From Dyadobacter endophyticus (GTDB lineage: Bacteria > Bacteroidota > Bacteroidia > Cytophagales > Spirosomataceae), in assembly GCF_014641595.1 (NCBI RefSeq), contig NZ_BMIA01000002.1, forward strand, positions 310,001-374,000: a DNA stretch of 64,000 nucleotides. The letters run 5' to 3'. Positions 35,051 to 44,203 of this stretch are shown in pieces. Position 1 is the first letter of the stretch; every line of letters begins with the position of its first letter. The position numbers and the translations under genes were made by a program. Below the pieces are notes generated by a model, which was not told the origin of the DNA, did not search any database, and saw nothing but the letters and a program-made list of their open reading frames with translations.

Positions 35051-35319
35051 ATGAAAGATCACACACACCCTCCCTTCAAATTGGCGGTTCTCCGCGACCG
35101 CAAAGGCGACCTAACAAAAGAATGGTATGTTGAATTTTATACGATGGACGACTGCAAGGGCGAGCTTGTTCGGAAACGAATCGTAATTTCCCCGCACTTC
35201 CGGGACAAGCGGAGCCGGACGGAAACCGGATCGTGGCCCTTGCAAATGACCTCATATCAAAACAGCTTTCATCTGACCATATTCTCCGAAGCGAAGTTTG
35301 CGACGGAGGGAAGGCATGA
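35051..35319 (+). pseudogene. Integrase N-terminal remnant outside attR
   Basis: From the ATG at 35051 the frame reads FKLAVLRDRKGDLTKEWYVE and FYTMDDCKGELVRKRI, resembling the arm-binding N-terminus of Bacteroidota tyrosine recombinases (K-x-WYV-x-[FY]...). Past about 35205, the family-like continuation GNRIVALANDLISKQL is in another frame, which stops at 35319. The catalytic domain is absent. It is probably the stub of an older element at the same tRNA-Ser site. The match is by pattern only. Confidence 0.45.
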
Positions 35320-35454
35320 GAAAACCGACCGCGCTGACCATCAGCGAAGGTCGGAAGAAGGCAGATATGATCATTAAAAAGAAGGTTATTTTCAGCTTGG
35401 AAGTCAGCGGTGTTGGTGATGAGATCCATTGGCGACTGGATTGTATACAAACGC

Positions 35455-36603
35455 TTACAACTCTACAACTCTCATTTCAACACGTCGATTCTTCTTCCGA
35501 TTTTCTTCACTACTATTTTCGGCTATCGGCTTCCTCCCTCCCATCGAACGACAATAAATTCTATGAGCACTAATCTTGTTGCCGACTAAGTAACCTTTGA
35601 TAGCATTCACTCTGTCACCAGATAGACGAAAGTTCTTTACAGGATCTCCAACATTATCGGTGTGACCTATAAGCTCGACTTTTGCTGAAGGATGTTCAAT
35701 TAGGAACCGTAGAACTTTCTCCAATTCAGGTTCGCTGTCCGGCAAAAGAACTGCACTGCTCTGCTCAAAATGTAGCAATAATTGCAATGTATCGCCGGCT
35801 TTGAGCTCAGTGGCGCCTACGGGAGACATTTGTTTGGCGCGCTTTTTAAGACTTGGGATTATGAGGATTTGCTTTGACATATGTGCTTTATCGACTTTCA
35901 CAACTTCATTGAAAGATTCATAACCAAGCCCGTAAACGGTTATCTGTACAGTTTCCCCGGTAGTTGTTTCGAAAATGTAGTGGCCCCCTACACGTTTCAA
36001 CGGCATACGCATTCTTCCTTTTGAAACCGAAATATTCAAGTCGGAATTGATTGGTTGCAAAGTGTTTTTGTCCAACACCCGAAGCGTGAGGAACGCATTT
36101 TTCCCCTTTTTGGGGGCTTCAACAGGTTTGGCTAATGATATCTGGAACGTTCCACCTGAATATCTTGCAGGAACATAGGCGTTAAATTGATATGCTTGTT
36201 GACTATTCCACGTACCATAGATAATCATCTTATTAGCATCCACTACAAGTCGTCCCCTCAATCGCTTCAAATACCAATCTAGGTTACCCACCTCTTTCAA
36301 TACTTTTCTTTCGTTTATAAGAATTTCGCCATTTATCCTAGAACCAGTAAATTCTTGAACGATGAAGTTGTTCTTTACGATAGTTTTAATCTCTCCTGAA
36401 ATCGCGTTACCATTTTGCAGCATCTTAATCTGAATTAAAATATTTCCATACCTACTTCCAGTCTGGGTTATCTGTCCGGACCACTCACCTGATAAACTTT
36501 GGCATACACCAGGAAAATAGATGCAGAGACAAATACCTGAAATGCAGTAAAAGTCTTTCAAAAGTTTATTCACGGTAGAAAATTTTGTATTTAAAACAAC
36601 CAA
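35455..36603 (-). CDS. OmpA family protein
   Basis: A 382-residue protein with an N-terminal export signal (about 1-35). A beta-rich extracellular or periplasmic part follows (GEWSGQITQTGSRYGNILIQ..., with a GTWN repeat-like block), then a carboxypeptidase-like segment (LTLRVLDKNTLQPI). The C-terminal OmpA-like peptidoglycan-binding domain is at about 275-380: AKVELIGHTDNVGDPVKNFR with Asp/Arg anchors LSGDRVNAIKGYL and NRRVE. It tethers the outer membrane to peptidoglycan. It lies just outside the island, transcribed towards it. Confidence 0.85.
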   Translation of the reverse strand: MVVLNTKFSTVNKLLKDFYCISGICLCIYFPGVCQSLSGEWSGQITQTGSRYGNILIQIKMLQNGNAISGEIKTIVKNNFIVQEFTGSRINGEILINERKVLKEVGNLDWYLKRLRGRLVVDANKMIIYGTWNSQQAYQFNAYVPARYSGGTFQISLAKPVEAPKKGKNAFLTLRVLDKNTLQPINSDLNISVSKGRMRMPLKRVGGHYIFETTTGETVQITVYGLGYESFNEVVKVDKAHMSKQILIIPSLKKRAKQMSPVGATELKAGDTLQLLLHFEQSSAVLLPDSEPELEKVLRFLIEHPSAKVELIGHTDNVGDPVKNFRLSGDRVNAIKGYLVGNKISAHRIYCRSMGGRKPIAENSSEENRKKNRRVEMRVVEL

Positions 36604-36852
36604 GGCATGAGAATTTGATGGAATATGGACAAATTCCTTTTCTACTTTTGACCAAATTAAGCAACTCGCCAGTATTTCTAGGCCATCTTTTATTCGAAAC
36701 CAAAAATATCATTGGGACAAAATCACTTCTACAATGTATTTCGCGGTAGTTATCCGAGAGTCGATCACCAGGTGCTCTAAATTATTCCCGCAATTTCCAA
36801 CGGCTAGGTGCCCGATTGTGTCCAAGAAATATCCACTACACCAAACAGCAGC

Positions 36853-37236
36853 ATGGATACTAGAATCTCCATCGTATGCCTTATATCATTTTTAGCAATA
36901 TCGCTATCCGCCTGCGAGAACGGGCAACCCTATCAAGGTGTGATTTGTACGGAGGAATTTCGGTCCACGACACTTTACGTGCCGGGAACCCCGTTAACAG
37001 AATCGTTCACAATTCGGTTGTCAAATTCAGATACGATTCGCATTAAAGGAAATGCCGATTTCCGCCAGGGATACTACGTCGTCCTGGATGACAACTACCA
37101 GGCCAAGCTGGAAAATCAACAAGATAATTTTCGGTTTATTGGCAAACGCGGCCGTGAAGTGGTCGTCCGGGAGGACTATATTTTCAAAGCTGATCAATGC
37201 CATATAACCCAGGTTAGCGGCAAGAACAAGCTTTAA
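36853..37236 (+). CDS. Putative lipoprotein
   Basis: A 127-residue protein starting MDTRISIVCLISFLAISLSAC, a clear lipoprotein signal (lipobox LSAC). The mature part holds four cysteines or fewer and a small beta fold. No family is recognised. The ATG at 36853 is chosen over 36808 because it begins the signal peptide. A second small lipoprotein follows 25 nt downstream on the same strand, so they may share a transcript. Confidence 0.65.
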   Translation: MDTRISIVCLISFLAISLSACENGQPYQGVICTEEFRSTTLYVPGTPLTESFTIRLSNSDTIRIKGNADFRQGYYVVLDDNYQAKLENQQDNFRFIGKRGREVVVREDYIFKADQCHITQVSGKNKL

Positions 37237-37261
37237 TGTACTTTTCAACCAGATCGCAAAT

Positions 37262-37690
37262 ATGATCGCCCGATTCACCTTGATGTCTGTGATTGTATGT
37301 TTCTTTAACTTTCAGTGTAAGGATCCTGATAAACAGGCGGGTCCATGCGATTGCCATAATAAAACAGCTAAAAAAGAAATGAAAAACATAGAGGCTGTTG
37401 TGGTTTATCGTATCGGCAACCAACCTGCTGGTGGTAACCAAGGTCCTGATCAATATATATTAAGTACTGAACCAAAGGATTTTGACGGAGCATCATACAG
37501 TATTGGTGAGAATTTATTAGCTCCTTGCCAGGAGTCAATGTCTGTACCAGTTGATTTCCGGAAACCGGGTTTAAGGGTCATGGTGTCTTATAAGCGTAAG
37601 GAATGTTACGGTGCCCTAACCTCACCAGACATGCACGGAGCCTATGGCTACTATATCGATTTGACTGCGATTCGGGTGAAAACTCCATAG
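37262..37690 (+). CDS. Small Cys-rich lipoprotein
   Basis: A 142-residue protein with a lipoprotein-like signal (MIARFTLMSVIVCFFNFQC). The mature part includes CDCHNKTAKKE and further Cys residues near 92 and 117, so disulfides are likely in the periplasm. No family is recognised. It is downstream of and close to the lipoprotein at 36853. Confidence 0.65.
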   Translation: MIARFTLMSVIVCFFNFQCKDPDKQAGPCDCHNKTAKKEMKNIEAVVVYRIGNQPAGGNQGPDQYILSTEPKDFDGASYSIGENLLAPCQESMSVPVDFRKPGLRVMVSYKRKECYGALTSPDMHGAYGYYIDLTAIRVKTP

Positions 37691-38046
37691 ATAAAGCCCT
37701 TTCAACAGTGGCCCTCTATTGGCGAAAAGGATACGGACTAAGTGCACGAACGTGCTGGCGGCTATATTTTAGGCATCTCCAACAACAGAAAAAGCCGCCA
37801 TTATAGAGGCTGAAATTCCCACCGCCTTGAGCTTGATCCCTTTAGGCATTATCGGCAATTCACGGCTTGAAGGAGCAGTTTTCCAGAAATGTAGTCATCG
37901 GCGCCTGAATTTCGAACATTACATACCGGTAACGCTTTCGAAGATTTTTGAAGCTACAACGGACGGCCCGTTCTTTTATCTAACTTGTCGGCAATAGTGC
38001 AAAGCGATTTGTACATTAGCCCTGAAAACCAACAACTATTTGAACG
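37691..38046 (+). other. Gene-free stretch with a decayed coding remnant
   Basis: One frame ending at 37997 has protein-like content (AEIPTALSLIPLGIIGNSRL, then HYIPVTLSKIFEATTDGPFF) but no start codon and no intact domain. It appears to be the 3' end of a lost gene. Family not named. Confidence 0.35.
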
Positions 38047-38742
38047 ATGAGCAATTACTCGTTAACGGCGCTCCTTTCAATTCCGCAGGACGCGGGCTAT
38101 TTTTTTCCAAACCGACACTTCGAATACATCTCCGGCAAGCCTCTCTACAACTTGATGATCGATAAACTCGAAGCATTTCCCCAGATTGGTAAAATCATTA
38201 TCAACACCGATTCCAAAGGGATCAGGAATTACTACGACCGCTCTGGCAAGATAAAAGTGATCAATGCCTACCAGGCAAGCCTGGACGAGATAGAGTTGGA
38301 GCTCACTTCCGACAAGGTAACCGCTGCATTGCTCGACCATACCGAAGGCGATCATTTCCTTCAACTCGGGCCGATTTTCCCGTTTCTGAAACATCAGACC
38401 ATCGAATACCTAATCGAAACCTACGACAAGTATGTGGTCAATCCCGAAGGCCAAAGCTATGATTCCGCTTTTACCATCAGAACGTTGAACCGCAGATATT
38501 ACGACAGCGACACGGATTTCATACGCGAAGACCGGCCCAATACGTTTGTCGAAGACGGTATATTACATGCATTTAACCGCACAGGATTCCGTAGCGCCGG
38601 GAAACGAAAGGTAGGTCAAAAGCCGTTTCCGTGCGGCGTCGACGAGATCGAAAACCTGGCGATCGATTCCGAGGAAAATTACCGGATAGCTGTTTTTATC
38701 GACGAAAACCGTTATCGCTTTCCTCGTGTTTTCGGCAGGTGA
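38047..38742 (+). CDS. Cytidylyltransferase-fold protein (acylneuraminate type, divergent)
   Basis: A 231-residue protein with the general pattern of CMP-sugar synthetases: ISGKPLYNLMIDKLEAFPQI then IIINTDSKGI near the start, an HTEGDHFLQLGPIFPFL block in the middle and LAIDSEENYRIA near the end. The usual nucleotide-binding GGSKGIPRKN loop is absent and reads LSIPQDAGYFFPNR instead, so activity as a CMP-sugar synthetase is doubtful. It stands alone, with no sugar-acid biosynthesis genes nearby. Confidence 0.7.
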   Translation: MSNYSLTALLSIPQDAGYFFPNRHFEYISGKPLYNLMIDKLEAFPQIGKIIINTDSKGIRNYYDRSGKIKVINAYQASLDEIELELTSDKVTAALLDHTEGDHFLQLGPIFPFLKHQTIEYLIETYDKYVVNPEGQSYDSAFTIRTLNRRYYDSDTDFIREDRPNTFVEDGILHAFNRTGFRSAGKRKVGQKPFPCGVDEIENLAIDSEENYRIAVFIDENRYRFPRVFGR

Positions 38743-38774
38743 CTCACGTTTTGTCTCCTGTCTAGGAAACCGAC

Positions 38775-38939
38775 ATGACACCTACCTTCTTTTGTGCATC
38801 AACCTCTGCCGGCAACCTTAATAATTACAGCATCATCACGATCTTTGAATATCCCAGTCTGAAAGTCATGATTCCCGGCAACAATGAATTCACATCACGG
38901 GCCTCGCTAATGCTACGAGAGGCCTTCCGAACCCATTAG
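38775..38939 (+). pseudogene. Metallo-beta-lactamase-fold hydrolase fragment
   Basis: A 54-codon frame contains NLNNYSIITIFEYPSLKVMI and PGNNE, like the strand pair NNxSVVxxxEYxxxKVVxPGD of ComEC-type metallo-beta-lactamase-fold proteins. The metal-binding HxHxDH part is missing, so only an inactive scrap remains. The family call is by eye. Confidence 0.35.
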
Positions 38940-38952
38940 GAACACCTTGGTC

Positions 38953-41900
38953 TTATTTCTCGACTGTATGAAAGGCCAGTATGATCGTTGTGCAGTGCTC
39001 CTCCTGCACAATCACCTTGATGCTGATGCCCAGCAACACACACAAATCCTTGACGATCACCAGGCCCATCCCTTTCTGATCGGGACGTTGGGAGGCGCGA
39101 AGCCAGTCTTCGTAGGACCGGTAATCCCTGTTTAGCCAGTTGGCCTGATCCTGCGGTATCCCACCGCCGTCATCTGCGACTATGATACGCGTTTGCCCGT
39201 TTTCAATATCCGCGGACACCGTTATTTCCGACTGACTTGCCTTCAATGCGTTGTCGATCAGGTTGTGTACAATGATGGAAACCAGGTTGCGGTCGCTATG
39301 GATGGTAAGATCCGGATCGATTGTGTTCCTGATAGTTATGCCCCTGAATGTTGCGATCGCGGCAAAGAGCCCTGAAATATTACCGACCAGCTCCGAGACG
39401 GGGAAAATACTCGTTTCGGTCCGCGATGATGCGGTTTTACTTTGCAGTTTGATATAGTCCAGAAAGTTTTTGGTAAGCGCACCAAGCCTTTCGGACGTGT
39501 TGAGGGATTCCTCGCTCATACGGGTAATGAGTGGATCGGTTGCGCTTTGTTTATGCAGGTAGGCATTAATTTGTTTGAGTGAATAACCGATATAATGCAA
39601 AGGCGTCTGAATATCGTGGTTCACAGCGGCGATGATCTGGCTGATGACCCGGTAGTGGCGTATCAGGTTAGCCTCACGTTCTTTCCTGACAAGACTTTCT
39701 GTCCTCAATCTCACAGAAATAAAGAACAGCCCCGCCATGGCCGCAACCAGCAGCGACTGAAACCACCAGGTTTCGTACCAGGCACGCGGAATATGGAGTT
39801 TTATCGTCTTATAAGTGTAATCATTAGCCCCGAACCCGCTAACCTTGCGAATTTTCAACACGTAGTTACCATACGGGATCTTCAATATGGGAATTATAAA
39901 ATCCGGATTGACCGGCGTCCATTTCTCGGTGCGCCCTTGCCCGGATAGTGAATAGTACATTTGAATGTTCCGGCTGTTGCCCATATAAGGCGTGGCAATC
40001 GTCAGGCGTAACTGCTCGAAGTCGCGGGAGATTTCCAAGCTGTCCCGTACAGGCAGTTCTTTTCCATCTTCAAGAATTGCATTGATAAAAATACCTTTAT
40101 CGGGAAGTACAGGAGTAATTGTTTCCGGCTTGTACCAAACCAGCCCGTCCATCGAAGGAAGTGAGACGGTTCCATCAGCCAGTGTAAGGGCACAGGGCTT
40201 GCAGCCGCCGTTGAACTCATTGGTTTCAAACCCGCTTTGCTTGTCGTAATACAAGTAAAATACCTGATTCCGGTTGTCAGTTGCGTAATCCAGTAGCCTC
40301 TTTTTAGCAACCTGAAAAAGACCGCGATTGGTAGTAATCCAGAAAAAACCATTCTTGTCTTCAATGATGCAATGGGAGGTCGCCAAAAACCGGTCTTTGT
40401 CAAGTGGGAACCGAACAAGTTTGTTTTTATTAAGAAGGTAAAAACCATTACCATAGGTCGTGATCCAGGTACCTTCCGGGGTTGTATAAAAGCTGCGGAT
40501 GGCGACGTTTTCAAGTGGTATGACGAGTTGGGAAATACCTGTGCGGATGTCGAGCCTGTAAATACCCGTCAACGTGCCCAGCAACATGGTGTTGGCATTT
40601 TTCATGTCAATGATCATCACCCCTTTTGAAGCCAGCGTGAACTTCCGTCGCGGCGTATATTTACCCTGCGACTCTTCGAGAATATATAAAACATCGCTAT
40701 CGCAGCCGATCCACAATTTGCCGGTTGGGTCGACGTAAAGTGAACTCGCCGAATCGGGCATTTTTACATGAGCGAGGATTTTTTGTCCGGTCTGGTCGAG
40801 TTTGTACAAATTTGATCCGATGCCAAACCAGAACGAACTATCCCGGTTCTGGGCCATGGCGAATTTGTAGCCGAACTTCTCCATAAACGGGGAGACTTTT
40901 TTTGCAGTGACATGCGAGTCGTCAGGTTTGGCGCTAAATAAGTATCCTTGTGCCGTTAACACCGCTCTGTTTCGGGCGGGCAGCTGCGCATAATAGACAT
41001 TGTCGGCATTATCGGAAGGTAATTTGTGTGTTTGAAAAATCTCCCTCTTAAGTAAGAACAGTCCTTTTGTTATACTTCCAAGAAAAAGGAAACGATTGCT
41101 TTCGTCAAAATAGATCGCGGCTATGCTAAGGTTATCAAAATCGAAATCGCTCAAAATCAGCCTCGTTTCAAGGTTTCCATTTCCGGTTGGATTGAGCAGG
41201 TACAGGCTGTTATTCAGGTAAAGAAATGCCTGCCGGGAGATATTGTTCCAGAACAGCCGGGAATGGTTTGCGCTGGTACGGTAATGGGGGTTCGAAGTGA
41301 TGTCCCCGGTGATGACAGCTTCGCGGGTAATCCGCTCGATCACTTTGAAATTGCCGCTGCTATCGATTCCGTATGGCTTGTTCCCGATCAAAATAAGGTG
41401 CCGTAACGATGCATGCGTGGTAAAGACATGTTTGCCAAGTTGAAAATACGCGACCTGGCCGTTTTGCCAGATATAATGTGTTTGATCGTCCACCGCCAGA
41501 AAGTGGTGTTTCGCGAACGGATCAGGAAGGGGTGGAACGGGAATGCTGGCGACTATGGTGTTGGGCCCGTTGTCCCCGCGCGCAAGTGGGTTGTGATCTA
41601 GATAATCCCGGTAAAAGGTTGTATCGACGGACACCAGGCCGTTCGCAAGCACACCAACATAATCGTTCCTTTCGGACAGCGCATAAAATTCATGTTGCCC
41701 GTGCCCACTGACGACGGACGGAATGAACCCACGGAGACGGTTTGTAGAAATAGGGATTACGGATCTGTCAAATGTCACAAAACGATGGCCGTCGAATCGG
41801 ACCACGCCAGCTTCGGTAGTCAGCCAGATAAACCCGTTTTTGTCTTGGGCGATGGCTTTGACGCTATTTTGGGGAAGGCCATTCTCGTCGGTAAAATGCT

Positions 41901-42003
41901 GTAACCAGTATCCCGCCGGAGCCTGTTGCTGACTTATCGCGCGTTCAGTGGTCAATAGCCCGGTTAAACACGCCAGAATAAGGTGGAACAGCAGAGCTCT
42001 CAT
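38953..42003 (-). CDS. Beta-propeller sensor histidine kinase
   Basis: A 1016-residue membrane kinase. A signal peptide is followed by two-component-regulator propeller repeats (LPQNSVKAIAQDKNGFIWLT and many DKNGFFWITTNRGLF-type units, about 35-640). A Y_Y_Y-type domain (about 650-740) and a transmembrane helix (WWFQSLLVAAMAGLFFISVR, near 755) come next. A HisKA domain has the phospho-acceptor His in AAVNHDIQTPL near residue 798, and an ATPase domain with N-box LIDNALKAS and G-boxes DDGGGI and GMGLVIVKDL completes it. It lacks a receiver or AraC domain, so it is not a one-protein hybrid. The response regulator gene lies 47 nt upstream on the same strand and is its obvious partner. The stimulus is probably a periplasmic glycan or similar. 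Confidence 0.92.
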   Translation of the reverse strand: MRALLFHLILACLTGLLTTERAISQQQAPAGYWLQHFTDENGLPQNSVKAIAQDKNGFIWLTTEAGVVRFDGHRFVTFDRSVIPISTNRLRGFIPSVVSGHGQHEFYALSERNDYVGVLANGLVSVDTTFYRDYLDHNPLARGDNGPNTIVASIPVPPLPDPFAKHHFLAVDDQTHYIWQNGQVAYFQLGKHVFTTHASLRHLILIGNKPYGIDSSGNFKVIERITREAVITGDITSNPHYRTSANHSRLFWNNISRQAFLYLNNSLYLLNPTGNGNLETRLILSDFDFDNLSIAAIYFDESNRFLFLGSITKGLFLLKREIFQTHKLPSDNADNVYYAQLPARNRAVLTAQGYLFSAKPDDSHVTAKKVSPFMEKFGYKFAMAQNRDSSFWFGIGSNLYKLDQTGQKILAHVKMPDSASSLYVDPTGKLWIGCDSDVLYILEESQGKYTPRRKFTLASKGVMIIDMKNANTMLLGTLTGIYRLDIRTGISQLVIPLENVAIRSFYTTPEGTWITTYGNGFYLLNKNKLVRFPLDKDRFLATSHCIIEDKNGFFWITTNRGLFQVAKKRLLDYATDNRNQVFYLYYDKQSGFETNEFNGGCKPCALTLADGTVSLPSMDGLVWYKPETITPVLPDKGIFINAILEDGKELPVRDSLEISRDFEQLRLTIATPYMGNSRNIQMYYSLSGQGRTEKWTPVNPDFIIPILKIPYGNYVLKIRKVSGFGANDYTYKTIKLHIPRAWYETWWFQSLLVAAMAGLFFISVRLRTESLVRKEREANLIRHYRVISQIIAAVNHDIQTPLHYIGYSLKQINAYLHKQSATDPLITRMSEESLNTSERLGALTKNFLDYIKLQSKTASSRTETSIFPVSELVGNISGLFAAIATFRGITIRNTIDPDLTIHSDRNLVSIIVHNLIDNALKASQSEITVSADIENGQTRIIVADDGGGIPQDQANWLNRDYRSYEDWLRASQRPDQKGMGLVIVKDLCVLLGISIKVIVQEEHCTTIILAFHTVEK

Positions 42004-42050
42004 GGTCAGGCTTAAAACATTTAAATCGGGAAGCTATTTGCGAACGGCAA

Positions 42051-42683
42051 CTAACCATTCAGTTCGAAATAGGTTGTCAACTGGATTACATTCTCTACGC
42101 CGAGCTTTTCGAATATCTTGGATTTATAAATGCTGACCGATGAAGGCGAAAGATTTAACTGCTCGCCGATAGACTTGGCCGGTACGCCCTTTACCAGGAG
42201 CTGCGCTACTTCGAGCTCTCTCTCCGAAAGCTTGTCGGTAGCCGATTCTTCCGAGCCTTTTGCGTTGAATAGCTGTCGGAATGCGTTTTGCATAACTTCC
42301 GCGCTCGCATAGGTTTGCCCGCTCAGCACCTTATCGACCGCCTGGGTGAAGTCGTCATTGATGGCAGTTTTGGAAATATAGCCGTTTGCGCCTGCTTTCA
42401 GGAACGGTAACGCATATAGCTGCTCGTCGTAGCTGGAACAGACCAGTATGGGTATATCAGGCTGTTTTAACCTGACCGAATGCACCATCCCCACCTTATC
42501 GCCGCCCGGGAGGTTGATGTCCATGATCAGCAGGTCAAACTTTTGCTTTTCGAGCATTGCTATTGTTTTCCGAAAGTCTGTGGTGCTGGTGATGACCGCG
42601 TCCGGCTTATGATCCATCAACAGAAACTGAATTCCCGCTAAAACTAACGGATGATCCTCAGCGATGATAATCTGAATGCTCAT
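42051..42683 (-). CDS. NarL/LuxR-family response regulator
   Basis: A 210-residue regulator. The receiver domain (1-125) has the acidic pair E9-D10, phospho-acceptor D55 in LLIMDINLPGG and the conserved K in GYISKTA. The LuxR-type helix-turn-helix (about 145-208) contains LSERELEVAQLLVKG and SVSIYKSKIFEKL. It is first in an operon with the propeller kinase, which should phosphorylate it. It is divergent from two receiver-like genes at 43023 and 43428. Confidence 0.93.
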   Translation of the reverse strand: MSIQIIIAEDHPLVLAGIQFLLMDHKPDAVITSTTDFRKTIAMLEKQKFDLLIMDINLPGGDKVGMVHSVRLKQPDIPILVCSSYDEQLYALPFLKAGANGYISKTAINDDFTQAVDKVLSGQTYASAEVMQNAFRQLFNAKGSEESATDKLSERELEVAQLLVKGVPAKSIGEQLNLSPSSVSIYKSKIFEKLGVENVIQLTTYFELNG

Positions 42684-43022
42684 TATGATGGAGTCTGAAA
42701 AAAGTGCCGGGGAGGTATTCCTGACATTAATATAGAAAAATCATTCATAGTACTACTTCTATCTAGCATTAAATTTCTTTAATAAGTTATTCAATTTCTT
42801 AAATCAACGATTCAATTTATTGTAATGCCGGGTCCGCCTATACGAAATACATTTGTTCATGCCGAATCCGTGATACATACCATGGATTCCGGCAAGTGGA
42901 CCATGCGAAGGGGACTGCGAAGATAAATTTCATGACGTTGAGTGGATCAATCACCTCCCGGCGCTGTCGGGAGAAATGATTTAAACGCAACCCCTCCCAT
43001 CTAAAAATTAACTACCGAAATT
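42684..43022. other. Divergent regulatory region
   Basis: An AT-rich stretch between the response regulator and the receiver-like genes, with no coding content. A CTCCCG / CGGGAG hairpin lies at 42955-42973, about 50 nt before the ATG at 43023, and may act in the leader. No confident promoter was fixed. Confidence 0.45.
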
Positions 43023-43412
43023 ATGAACGTAGCACTCATTGACAGGCACCCGATCTTCCGTACAGGCATCCGCGTGATGTTAAATAGTCAGCTTAACAAC
43101 ATCAATACCCTCGAAACCGGCTCAATGAATAGCCTTGCCAAGGTCAACAAGCTGGGGGACATCGACATCGTGATCATCGGACTGTCCGAAGAGCAACCCG
43201 AAATAGACAAGGCCGTCCTAAAAAGGGTGATGCGAAAAAATCCCCTTGCATCATTCATCGTGTGTGCCGCAATACCATGCTATGAGTCGGTGGGATCGCT
43301 GATGCGCATGGGGGTGAAGGGTTACCTCAATAAAAATAGTAGTCCTGACGATCTGATGACGTGCGTAAATGCGGTTATCGCGGGGGAGCCATTTGTTTGT
43401 CATCAGGTTTAG
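43023..43412 (+). CDS. Stand-alone degenerate receiver protein 1
   Basis: A 129-residue receiver-like protein (MNVALIDRHPIFRTGIRVML). It follows the NarL-type receiver pattern, but the phospho-acceptor position is Gly53 (DIVIIGLSEE, where relatives have Asp). Only one acid of the usual pair is kept (D7, then Arg). The switch Lys-type block GVKGYLNKNSSPDDLM is preserved. It has no DNA-binding domain. It probably works as a phosphorylation-independent partner or decoy. A close paralogue follows 15 nt later. Confidence 0.75.
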   Translation: MNVALIDRHPIFRTGIRVMLNSQLNNINTLETGSMNSLAKVNKLGDIDIVIIGLSEEQPEIDKAVLKRVMRKNPLASFIVCAAIPCYESVGSLMRMGVKGYLNKNSSPDDLMTCVNAVIAGEPFVCHQV

Positions 43413-43427
43413 GAGGGAGTTTTGCAG

Positions 43428-43940
43428 ATGAAAAAAGTACTTCTACGGGCATTAAACTTATTCAGGCCACAGACCAATTTGTTCAATCAACAAGACATGA
43501 ACGTAGCACTCGTCGACGAGCATCCGGTATTTCGAACTGGCATCCGCGGTATGCTCAAAAGCCAGTTCGAAAAACTCGGTACCCTGGAAGCCGGGTGTAT
43601 GGAAGATCTGGAAAAGATTATTCAGCTAGACATTTTTGATGTTATCATCATCGGTCTGTCTGAGGAGCATCCCGAGATAGATTATGCCCTCTTGAAAAGG
43701 GTTATGAAAAAAAATCCGCTCACCTCGTTCATCGTCTACGCCAGCGCGCCGGACCATAAACTGGCACGCTCTCTGGTTCGCATGGGCGTGAGAGGGATAC
43801 TTACGAAACACGCCTGCGCCGACGAACTTGTGACCTGTGTACGTTCGGTGCTCTCAGGCAATCCCTACCTCAGTCCCGAGATGCTTGCAGGGATTCATAA
43901 GAAAGCAAAACGCACTGTTAACGAAGCTAACCCGACGTAG
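43428..43940 (+). CDS. Stand-alone degenerate receiver protein 2
   Basis: A 170-residue paralogue of the preceding protein (MNVALVDEHPVFRTGIRGML, MGVRGILTKHACADELVTCV). The acceptor site is again Gly (DVIIIGLSEEHPE), though the acidic pair D30-E31 is present. An AGGAGGG ribosome-binding site at 43411-43417, unusually strong for this phylum, supports the ATG at 43428. An internal ATG at 43497 would match the start of its neighbour. There is no helix-turn-helix. The pair arose by tandem duplication. Confidence 0.75.
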   Translation: MKKVLLRALNLFRPQTNLFNQQDMNVALVDEHPVFRTGIRGMLKSQFEKLGTLEAGCMEDLEKIIQLDIFDVIIIGLSEEHPEIDYALLKRVMKKNPLTSFIVYASAPDHKLARSLVRMGVRGILTKHACADELVTCVRSVLSGNPYLSPEMLAGIHKKAKRTVNEANPT

Positions 43941-43959
43941 GTTGAAACTGGTCATAGAT

Positions 43960-44169
43960 ATGAGTTGGACAGTTATTTCTAACATTCGCCGGGCGTTTGG
44001 CGATAACGCTCAGGCAGGTATCCACACAATAACTATCCTGGGTCCAGCCTCAACCACGGGAAATTTAGTTCAGACAACAAGCAACGGCTGGGGCGAATAC
44101 TCCGGAACATGGACCAATACAACGGGTAGTGCGCAAGTTTGGAGGAAAACAGTGACCATTTTGATGTAG
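43960..44169 (+). CDS. Small protein of unknown family
   Basis: A 69-codon frame (MSWTVISNIRRAFGDNAQAG, then LGPASTTGNLVQTTSNGWGE) that starts 20 nt after the second receiver-like gene. It is Thr/Gly/Trp-rich and beta-like, without a signal peptide or known motif. The clean composition suggests it may be real, but no homologue family is recognised. Confidence 0.4.
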   Translation: MSWTVISNIRRAFGDNAQAGIHTITILGPASTTGNLVQTTSNGWGEYSGTWTNTTGSAQVWRKTVTILM

Positions 44170-44203
44170 AAAATAGCCTGGATGCTCGAAAGCCCCCTCT
44201 ACC

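Noticed and set aside
34736..35377. A 213-codon frame reading through attR.
   Set aside because: Its first part is island and att DNA with no protein-like content; only the recombinase-like stretch from 35051 is kept, as a remnant.
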